Below, in pieces: positions 56,077 to 64,000 of a stretch of 64,000 nucleotides of DNA. The position numbers were made by a program, and so were the translations under genes. Position 1 is the stretch's first letter. Each line of letters begins with the position of its first letter. The notes beneath the pieces were generated by a model, which worked only from the letters and a program-made list of their open reading frames with translations, had not been told where the DNA came from and searched no databases. Source of the stretch: Amanita rubescens (lineage: Eukaryota; Basidiomycota; Agaricomycetes; Agaricales; Amanitaceae); the NCBI GenBank assembly GCA_015039365.1, contig WION01000060.1, forward strand, positions 124,001-188,000, read 5' to 3'.

Positions 56077-58349
56077 TTACTTTGGCAAAGTTCCTTCTTT
56101 GGACTTTGCTCTGAACTTCTTCGAATGATCGGCCTTCCCGATCGCATGGTAGACAATGTAAATGGGCCACCCAAGCCTTCTCCAGAATGTCATCTCCCTG
56201 TTAACGTTAAACAAGTCGCTCCATTGGAAGGCGACAAGGATCCATATCGTCGCCGCCGTCAGGACACATGTCGTCCCAAAGTATAGTGATAAAGTGGTTA
56301 CCCCCGAGCTAATTTCCTGCACGTGCATGCCAAAAAAGCCCTTGACGATGTCAATATGTGAGATCCGCTACGTAAACACGAGAGCATACCGCCATGAACG
56401 TTGCTGGGAGGAAAAACATCGTAAGGTAGGCTATTTGCTTCATCTAATTTAACGGTAAACGTCGAAGTTTCACTTTATACAGATACTTACAACTGGATTA
56501 AGCTAGTTCAAACGCAATTCTGAATAGCAGAGGCGATCCAGACTTACCAGCACTGTCTCTGATCGCAATCTCCGTCATCCTTTGTGCGGTTTTATTGTCA
56601 ACCTTCAGAAGGATTGAGTACAGAGAGCAATGAGTCACGAGAAGTAGTACGCACCAAATCCACAATATATTTTAGGCGGCTCTCCTGCATTGTGCACACC
56701 TTATCTAACCGTTCAATCTCCTCTAGCAAAGTCGTACACTCCCGACGTAGCAATTGATCACATAATTGCCCCGTGTCAGCAGGATTTGGGGTATTTGATA
56801 TGAAATTAACTGTCCTCTTGAACGCAGCTAGTAGAGAAGAATAGTGCAGAAGGTGTGCACGGATGACATGAAGCCCGTCCGTAAAATCGTTAGTAGACGA
56901 TATTCGGATCACTTCTTTTTCCTAGGTGCAAATGGGGTCACAGCTTATTCGTCCGTGACATGGCAATAACGAACCACAGAGCATATATGCTGGTAAAGAT
57001 GTTGAAGGGATTCATCCCATGCGTACATCGTATGCCATATAAAGATCAAAAGGAAAAAAGTCGGATCATTAGTGGATTTTAGCGCCCTTTGCCAATAGAC
57101 ACTTTGACCTATCAGTCGAGTAAACCATCGTGTAGCACGATCATTGTTAGACTTACCAGCATAAAGTATTCTTTCATGTAGATAAGAGGCTTTCGTAGTC
57201 GGAAGGCTCATGTCTGCATGGAATGAAATCAGAGTGTTCCCTGCAATATTGCGTATCAGATGTACTGAGAGCAAATCTAAAATGAGCGCCTTGTTATCTA
57301 CGACGCGATCAGCGTGATCATCCATTTTAAATATAAACTATGGCTCACTGGATTTGAGTCTCAGTGGCGCTTGTGTGTCAATCGTCTGCGAAACTACTCA
57401 TTTTTCAGTGAGTCCGCACTCAGAATAACTAAATGAGAGGGAAAAACATACGCAATCTTCTACGGCCTGGAAGGTTTTGCATCTTTGCCTCTTGATCACA
57501 TCCACGATGTAGGACTGCTGCATCTATTGACTGAAGGAAAGGAAGGGTAATTGTTATGTCTAAATGCTGTTAGAACAGGATTTCACGATTAGCGGGTAAC
57601 GCGCACGATCCCCAGTATGGTGTCGTAAGTCATCTTGAAAGTGTGAAGGGATCCAGTTTAATGATGAAGAAAAGAAGACCGGTTCAATGTTGTACCTGCG
57701 ATTAAGTCAGAGGCATTAGTTTCAAGAGTCCCGTTGAGGTAAAAAAGCTGGCCCACTTGGCGCCGACCATCTGCAGCGCAGGCCCCATCATATTCTCTAC
57801 AAATAGCGCCCTCACTCTTATATCCGGTTTTTGCTACAAAACAAAACATATTAATTGCTTTAACCGACTAGAGAGAAACGAACGAACGAACCTTATCATC
57901 CATCAATCGACCCCACTCATTATCCAAAGAAGCGTCGCCATCCAATAGAACCAGTGCGTCAGCACGGTGAAATATACCGCTGCTATCAACATCTAGCTTG
58001 TATATTACGCATTTCTTGCTGCGGTCATAGCCGTCGATAGCATCTCGAATTCCGCTTCTTGTCACTTGGTTATGCGACCAGTTGGGAAAACGAGACTGGG
58101 GGTATTCTTTCCAGCAGCGACCTTGACAATCCTTGTGATCACAATCTCTGGGGACAGGTGGTGCGTCTGAGTTTAATTGTTTCTGGTCAATACCTGACGA
58201 CAATCAGCCGTCTTTAAATCTAAAGCTTCTGTCGACGAAATGCTACACTGACCATCCCGTATGTCCATCCACGGCCAAGGCGCAGCGGCAGCAGCATGTC
58301 GGTAGGCGGGAGGCGGAATGGGATCAAACTCTGTGTCGGGAGGGTCCAT
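56077..58349 (-). CDS. CorA-like transporter-fold membrane protein of basidiomycetes (about 540 aa, many exons)
   Basis: Starts M-D-P-P-D-T-E-F at 58349; exons 58253-58349 and 57892-58193 are firm and about nine more follow. The N-terminal part has D-C-D-H-K-D-C, YPQSRFPNWS and KKCVIYKLDVD. Then come KPDIRVRALFVENMMGPALQ, KYNIEPVFFSSSLNWIPSHF, L-L-S-V-H-L-I-R-N, GQSVYWQRALKSTNDPTFFL and a helical stretch with R-A-H-L-L-H-Y. Near the C terminus is the loop G-F-F-G-M-H-V and a transmembrane helix A-T-I-W-I-L-V-A-F. This order is that of the basidiomycete CorA-like family. The metal-selecting GMN is GMH here, so magnesium transport is doubtful. All exon joins restore family-like sequence, so the gene looks intact. 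A relic lies at 21640-22617. Confidence 0.7.
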
Positions 58350-58849
58350 AAGCGCAGAGAACTTGAGGGCAGTGAGTAAGTGTATTGGAAATCTCCTTTT
58401 ATATTAAGTTTGGTTCGAGTTCTGAGGTGATTAAGTTCAGTGCTAAAAGTCATGTACAGACACGGAAGCGCCCAGCGCCCAAAGGCTGTACATATTGTAC
58501 ATTCTGCGAATCTATAACTTGTCAAGTCCAGTTGGAAACCAGAAGGCCGCGTGAAAAAGAGCAATCTGATGGTTTCGATGCATTGCATTGCAGGGTCGGG
58601 TGACCGTGACTCCATGGCAAACCATTTCGTATCCATGAGGTGTGCGTAGAATGTGTGCATATTGTTCGCATGAGACCGTTGATTTTCCAAATTAGGAAGG
58701 TAGTATGACTAATCTCCTCGGCGCTAAATGATCGGGTTGCCTCACCGGCTCTTCCAGGTTATAATTTACGTCCGCCCTAACCACACCATGCTATCAGTAT
58801 CACATCATGTGCTAAACGAGAAGAGAATTTAAACCCATCTCCATTCACT
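58350..58849. other. Intergenic upstream of the CorA-like gene
   Basis: No gene supported. It precedes the first unit of the segmental duplication. Confidence 0.35.
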
Positions 58850-59930
58850 GTTATGCAACATGTTCTACGCGCTTGGAGCAAAACCAACCCTTCAAGCTAT
58901 GTAACATTTCCTTTTTCCTTTGCAACCGCTAGTAGCCTACGCCGTAGCATAGTATTATCAGCCCCAATACAACTTTTTCTTCTTCCGACATCCAAAACCG
59001 CTTTACCGCTCTTGGCCGAGCGTCCGGGCAGATCAAACGTAGCGCGCCTCCCACTGGCCATCGGATTCTTTCAGATATACAAAGTTCGCGAGCTTGAGTT
59101 CCTTACTACAAGAACCTTGATAAATATCCCATCTGGCAATCGAATCAATAAACTCACGAGTCAATTTTATGTAGCTTTGATATATTATCGATGGCAGCAG
59201 ACTGGATGGCTTTCACTCCCTCCAGACCAAGGATCGATCTTGCGGACGAGGCAGAAAGATCTCTATCGTCACTCCTTATGACGACCATGTAATGTGGATC
59301 ATCCGCTGTCGTCGGGCTGTGTTTCCCCCATGCAACGAGGTCACCTAATTTAACATGAAGTTTAACGTTGGCTTTGGCTCGTATATTCATTTGGTTTGAT
59401 GAACGCGTCCCTTGAAAGTACCCCTTGATCAAGACGGGCTGCTCTAAATAACGGGTTTTGTACGCGCGTTCTGTACCGAGTCCTGCTATGGAATCTGTAT
59501 TACGATGACTCCACATTTCGATAAGTGTTTTTATGTCAAGTGGTGCTGGGATATCCTCTCGTTTCTAGGAAAAACTAATGAATGCAACGTCAGAGGTGCA
59601 TGACAGCAAGGGACATACCGAGATCGCTGATATATTGTCCATTGAGGAAGCAATGGGCAGCGGTGAAGCGCATATGGTATAGATGAAGATGAAGAGGACG
59701 GAAATAATAGAGAGGTAGTACATGATATGATCGTTCTGAGGGCCTGCCTGGATGGAATCCGGAGTAACCGTCCAGCTTTTAAGCCCGCAGATTCGGGTTT
59801 GGAAGTATGATGGAACGTTACAGTCGTTAAGGATCATGATTAGACACCCGTGTAGCCATCGATAATAAAGGGAATGATATAAGACAAGACTACTTACGGC
59901 GCAACATCTAATAGGACCCTAGTTCATAGT
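58850..59930. repeat. Segmental duplication unit 1 (unit 2 at about 60700-61700)
   Basis: Contains AACCCTTCAAGCTATGTAAC, CATCGGATTCTTTCAGATAT, the secreted-protein gene 59154-59723 and its promoter. The same order occurs from about 60720 (AACCCTTGAAGCTATCTAAC, CATCGGATTTTTTCAGAAAT). Units have diverged by many substitutions. Confidence 0.7.
59154..59723 (-). CDS. Small secreted protein, family A member 2 (171 aa), with Kex2-type site
   Basis: Exon 1 59619-59723 encodes signal peptide MYYLSIISVLFIFIYTICAS and a spacer ending D-N-I-S-A-I-S. Exon 2 59154-59564 begins directly with K-R-E-D, so a Lys-Arg processing site sits at the exon border, as in fungal preproproteins. The mature part has A-Y-K-T-R-Y-L-E-Q-P-V-L-I-K-G-Y, V-K-L-H-V-K-L-G-D-L-V-A-W-G and Y-M-V-V-I-R-S-D-D. 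No cysteine-rich core, no known domain. Nearly the same layout as 60968-61541. The promoter shares CTTAAAAGC and GGCAGGCCCTC elements with the other members. Confidence 0.65.
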
Positions 59931-60700
59931 ACTAGTCCTACGTGGCTTGGAGCGGCTAGTGGGACCAACCGCCGGGTTGGTATGGAACGAGCCGTGTGGC
60001 GATAGGATAGACGAGATGGGAGAGATGGGAACTAATCAAGTACGATGGTGTAGGGGAAGAGGTGGAAACGGCGGTTTAACCGACGCACGAGGCGTGGCGA
60101 GCTAAGCCCTAAGCGGTGTGAAGCGTGATTAAGAATCATGTAATCGCAATTAGGCAGAACTAGAGGTAATACGCCAACTAAAGAAGCATCCAGGAAATGC
60201 ACATGCTCCGGAGAGTTGTAGCGAGCACGAGTGGGAATGAGAAGAAGGGAGTGCCAGACATACGGCGGATAGTATCACTATTACGGTAGTACATACTAGT
60301 AATCTTCATCGCCTATATATCGAGTTAGTTCAGGGTCTCATAAAAATAGGAAGAAACCAACCTGACAGTCCCCAAGTTCCGGGTTGGCGGAGCGCGCCCC
60401 GGCACATTCAGGTAGCTTCTGAATGACACCTATTGAGAAATGTCTTGACAGCCTCCATCTGACCCTTTTGCAGTTCGATTTTCAGCGCATCTCGAAGTAT
60501 GGCGAAAAACGTGTCCGCTGTAGGCCACAGTTGAACAACCTTGAATTTCGGTTCAAGTCATGATTTGGTTCTAATGATGGATGGGCCACGTGCATCGCGA
60601 TCTCGTTCGTGTGCCTCGCATCTCTACGCGAGGTCGACCCAGAGGAGTTACGAGGCGGCGTCGTAAGCGTAGTGCAGGGGAAGGTGCCTTGGGAGTGCTA
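59931..60700. other. Spacer between duplication units
   Basis: No gene seen; purine-rich with several GAGATGGGA-like words near 60015. Confidence 0.35.
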
Positions 60701-61700
60701 TGCGACATATTGGAGGAAAAACAACCCTTGAAGCTATCTAACCTGCGCCGTAACATATTATCAGCCTCAATGCAACTTTTTTCTTCCGACACCCCAAACC
60801 GCGCCACCGCCCTTAACCGAGCCAGCCAAGTAGTCCGCGCAGATCAGACGTAGTGCGCGCTCCATTGATCATCGGATTTTTTCAGAAATACAAAGTTGGC
60901 GTCCTTGAGATCCTTTTTAGGACTACAAGAACGTTGATAGATATGCCACCAAGTCGAATCAATACACTCACGGTTTATTTTTCCTCTGTGACAAATCCAA
61001 ATCGACGGCGTGAGACCGGAAAGCTTCCATTTGGCCCCAACCCAGGATCGCGGCTGCACCTGAGACGGAATGATAATCACTGTTGTCTTTTATGACGACC
61101 ATGTAACGCGGGAAACCCCATGCGGCTGTTTTGTCTTCCCCCCATGCAATGAAGTCACCTAATTCAACATGAAGTTTAACGTTGGACTGGGCTCGTTTAC
61201 TAAAATCGATCTGTGAATTTGTCTTTGGAATGTACCCCTTGATCAAAACGGGCTGCCCTAAATAATGGGATCTGTATGCGCGTTCTGTACCGGTTCCTAA
61301 TCCCGCCATGAGAATTCCATAGTGTTTTTCCCATACGTCGCGAAGTGTATCTGTGTCAACTTTTGCTGGGACATCCTCTCGTTTCTAGGAAAAACTAATG
61401 AATACAACGTCGGGAGGTGCACCGCAGCAAGGGACACACTGAGATCGCTGATATATTGTCGATTGAGGAAGCAATGGGCAGCGGTGAAGCGCATATGGTA
61501 TAGATGAAGATGAAGAGGATGTAAATAATAGAGAGGTACATGATACGATCGTTGTGAGGGCCTGCCTGAATGGAATCCGGAGTAGACCTCCAGCTTTTAG
61601 GCCCATACATTCGGGCTTGCCGGGTGTATGATGCGCCATGCGGAACGTTATGGTCGTTAAGGATCATGATTACACCCGCGTAGCCACTCGTAGCCATCGA
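60700..61700. repeat. Segmental duplication unit 2
   Basis: Direct copy of the unit at 58850-59930, including the gene 60968-61541 and promoter words AGCTTTTAGGCCC and GGATTCCATTCAGGCAGG. Confidence 0.7.
60968..61541 (-). CDS. Small secreted protein, family A member 3 (172 aa), with Kex2-type site
   Basis: Exon 1 61440-61541 encodes MYLSIIYILFIFIYTICAS and the spacer. Exon 2 60968-61384 begins K-R-E-D-V-P-A-K. The body has G-T-E-R-A-Y-R-S-H-Y-L-G-Q-P-V-L-I-K-G-Y, V-K-L-H-V-E-L-G-D-F-I-A-W-G and Y-M-V-V-I-K-D-N. The signal region and intron are almost identical to member 2, while the mature part has changed clearly more, which suggests diversifying change after duplication. The start codon lies about 240 bp from that of the divergent thioesterase gene. 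Function unknown. Confidence 0.65.
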
Positions 61701-61782
61701 TATGAGACGAGATGCGCGTACGAGGAAACGGGCCAGGTTCGAAACCCGGCAATTGCTCGGGCCGGTTTTGCTACTGCTCGCC

Positions 61783-62771
61783 ATGAATCGGGTCTTCCTC
61801 GCTCGTCGTCCTCCTGGCAGGTGGTCCTGCTGGTCTTCAACTCGCCCTTACTCGACAACAACTCCACTTTACCGCAGACCACTCCTTCTCACCTCGTTAT
61901 TCTCCATATCCCTCCTCTCTTATACCTTTGGCTCGCTCTATCCTCCTCCACAACTCTCCCTACTCTTTCCCAGACCAGCACCTGGCCCCCCATCCGAACA
62001 TGATTCTCACAGTTCCATCGAATACACAAATTCCCTAGAACAAACTCTTCAAACCCTCCCTCTTCTCCAATCTCTCCGATCTCAACCAGACGCCGACGAC
62101 TGGTACGAAACTCGACCTTATACGAACTACCCAGAAGAAAGGCGCGTGAACAATCTAAGCGCGGGCGCACTTCGCGGTCCCGGGAAACTCGCGTTAAGGC
62201 CCTTGGTGAGATCGAGGAAAAACGAGAAGGAAGCAATCGTGCTTATTCACGTTGGAAGAGGGCTGTGCGGGCACGATGGGATTATACATGGTGGTTTGTT
62301 AGCGACGTTGTTGGACGAGAGTTTAGCTAGGACGGTGGGTGGTTTTTTTTCTTCTTCTTCCTTATGTATGTGCTAATGACTCTCGGTAGGCGATATCGAG
62401 TTTTCCCGAACGAGTAGGCGTAACTGCTAATCTCAACATTAATTACCGAGCGCCGACGCGAGCTGATCAGGTTCGTTGTCTGCTTTGCTTCTCCTGCCTC
62501 ACTAAAATTTTCCCATTGCTTCCAGTTCATCGTTATCAAAGTCAAACTCGACACACTGGAAGGCCGCAAGGCCAGCGTATCCGGACGAGTGGAAGACCTC
62601 CAGGGTAACCTCCTTGTCGATGCAACAGCCACGTTTGTCCAACCCAAGTATGCCAAACTGCTCAATTCGGCAATTCTGAAACAAGCTATGGGCGAACCTA
62701 CTACGAATCCGGATCAGCCCGTTTTGTTGGCGAATGGAGAAAAGTTGAAGATACCTACGAAAGACTCTTGA
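61783..62771 (+). CDS. Hotdog-fold acyl-CoA thioesterase, mitochondrial type (292 aa)
   Basis: Exons 61783-62334, 62390-62470 and 62526-62771 join in phase 0. The N terminus is Arg/Ser-rich (M-N-R-V-F-L-A-R-R-P-P-G-R), then a hydrophobic segment LLLTSLFSISLLSY, fitting mitochondrial import and a single membrane anchor. The hotdog domain has G-R-G-L-C-G-H-D-G-I-I-H-G-G-L-L-A-T-L-L-D-E with the H-G-G and Asp/Glu on the central helix. V-T-A-N-L-N-I-N-Y-R-A-P-T and K-V-K-L-D-T-L-E-G-R-K-A follow. This is the PaaI/4HBT-type fungal thioesterase layout. Substrate not predictable. The start was chosen at the Met before the presequence-like residues. Confidence 0.8.
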
Positions 62772-62929
62772 TTCAAAGCATATAGATGTGGGATGCAGGA
62801 TATACCACTATTGCTAGAATATATATATCTGTATAATTTTTGGGCGGGTCCATATAGGTCTAACGCATCCGGTCGTTTTGATACTTAGGCTTGCTTAGGC
62901 TGCGGCACCGACGTCGCCATCAAAATCAA

Positions 62930-63200
62930 TGTGATCCACAACGACGCTTAGGCTTAAAAGCGAACGCTCAACACGATGTTTCCAAGATTCGAAACTGATG
63001 CACTAGTATCACACTGGCATCCTTATCTTCATCTCTACCGTATCGAACAACGATATTTAAGCCATCTCAGTACGTCCCTTGATACCCTGTATGATCTCTC
63101 GACGTCCCGTTAACTAGCTTTTTTCTCTTTCTAGAAACGAGGAAGAAAGCAGGTTGAAAAGAAGCTACGTTTAGTAGGACCCAACATCAATGGATCAACT
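62930..63200 (+). pseudogene. Relic of a family A secreted-protein gene
   Basis: GGCTTAAAAGCGAACG (62951) and a damaged signal-peptide exon (ATCCTTATCTTCATCTCTAC, then AACAACGATATTTAAGCC with a stop, near 63020-63068) precede CTCAGTACGTCCCTTGAT, the same donor region as the gene at 63400. No start codon or second exon survives. Confidence 0.55.
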
Positions 63201-63320
63201 CATACCGGAACAGATTGAAACTTGGCGCCCCTGTCGTTTTGGCACCGCATCATATCATGATGGATAACGCATAACGACGCGTCGTCTTCCGTCAAACCCC
63301 GAAATTTCGGAGGCTCGTAG

Positions 63321-63366
63321 GCTTAAAAGCGAACGCCTTCCCTCTATTCAATCCGGGCAGGCCCTC
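63321..63366 (+). promoter_or_regulatory. Conserved promoter block of the family A genes
   Basis: GCTTAAAAGCGAACG and, about 25 bp later, ATTCAATCCGGGCAGGCCCTC. Matching blocks lie at about 54597-54650 (plus), 59735-59790 (minus) and 61555-61600 (minus), always 35-90 bp above the start codon. Confidence 0.55.
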
Positions 63367-63399
63367 AATCGAAACCGATCTTTGTAAGATTCGCAAATA

Positions 63400-63927
63400 A
63401 TGCAACTCTCTACTATCATTCCCATCCTCTTCATCTTCATCTCTAACGTATGCGCCTCACCGCTGTATATCGGTTCCTCGAACAACGATATTCAAGCCAT
63501 CTCAGTACGTCCCTTGATACATTGCACCTCTCGACGTCATAACTAGTTTTATCTAGAGACGTCCAAACATGTTACAGGCAAACCGGGTTATCGCTCATAT
63601 GAATACGTTGGTGGATATGGTGTCGGGAACATAGTCACTCCAGCCATAATCAAAGGAATTTGGATAACAGGAGTAACAACTGGCATAAAGGAAGAAGAAA
63701 TCATCCACGAGGGCGCCTATCTCTGGAAGGAGGGGATGTTATTTGCATTTCTGATCAACGACAGACCGAGCAGGGACCTTCCAGACTACATTTTTATCAT
63801 AAAGAACGTGGGCTCGGATCTCGTTTCTGAAGCGCAAACCCGCCTGACGAAGGAAGGGGCAAAAAGATTTCGTGATACCACTAAGGCAGAACTTATGTCC
63901 GACTACAATCCAAAACCAAAATTGTGA
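63400..63927 (+). CDS. Small secreted protein, family A member 4 (157 aa)
   Basis: Exon 1 63400-63504 encodes MQLSTIIPILFIFISNVCAS and spacer S-S-N-N-D-I-Q-A-I-S. Exon 2 is best started at 63559 after an AG in CTAGAG, which gives an open frame to the TGA at 63925-63927. The body has Y-V-G-G-Y-G-V-G-N, I-I-H-E-G-A-Y-L-W-K-E-G-M-L-F-A-F and Y-I-F-I-I-K-N-V-G-S-D. If the usual acceptor TCTAG were used the frame would break, so either the acceptor shifted by two bases or the gene is a pseudogene. It resembles member 1 more than members 2 and 3. Lys-Arg is absent at the exon border. Confidence 0.5.
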
Positions 63928-64000
63928 GCCCATTCACTCGACTCGTGGGATACCTACCAACATTTTTGCTAGTCTACCTCGAGAAAGCTGGATGTATAGT

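Noticed and set aside
1..64000. CRISPR arrays, bacterial operons, ribosome-binding sites
   Set aside because: The window is intron-bearing fungal DNA; the regular repeats found are coding TPR units, LTRs and a microsatellite.

Overview
The window looks like nuclear DNA of a filamentous basidiomycete, probably an Agaricomycete. Most genes carry several short (about 45-65 bp) GT-AG introns with CTNAC-like branch sites. The gene types also fit: a fungal NB-TPR immune-type receptor, a basidiomycete CorA-like membrane protein, and a fungal nitrate assimilation cluster that uses flavo-cytochrome nitrate reductase. This assignment is inference; no rRNA or other phylogenetic marker is present.

Layout. 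0-6 kb: tail of an SDR-type reductase, a PD-(D/E)XK-like gene, and a decaying local array of a small two-exon gene family (about 143 aa), with a 255-bp MITE and a relic of cystathionine gamma-synthase. 8.07-11.86 kb: an NLR-like receptor with 15 almost identical 42-residue TPRs, inside a sharply bounded block almost without CpG. 12.6-13.5 kb: another intact copy and a relic of the 143-aa family. 14.4-20.4 kb: GCN2 (eIF2alpha kinase) in 21 exons. 20.8-21.3 kb: an EthD-domain protein. 21.6-30.6 kb: gene-poor, holding a CorA-like relic, two paralogous small basic proteins in a duplicated segment, an 80-aa protein and a small secreted protein.

31.3-52.8 kb: a nitrate assimilation cluster with two tandem NNP nitrate transporters (minus strand), nitrate reductase (plus) and nitrite reductase (plus). 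The nitrate reductase gene is split by an 8,487-bp Ty3/gypsy LTR retrotransposon (40117-48603). Its two 487-bp LTRs differ at a single base and it is flanked by a 4-bp target duplication. Removing the element and one target copy restores an exact 915-codon frame, so the insertion is recent and probably inactivates nitrate reduction from this haplotype. Uptake and nitrite reduction genes remain intact. The element has a Gag-protease frame, a Pol frame in -1 with a GGGTTTT slippery site at the Gag stop, and a spliced antisense gene between pol and the 3' LTR.

53-64 kb: a CsbD-like small protein, four small secreted proteins of one family (two with a Lys-Arg site after the signal region) sharing conserved promoter sequence, an intact CorA-like transporter gene, and a mitochondrial-type hotdog thioesterase. 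Two of the secreted-protein genes lie in a direct segmental duplication.
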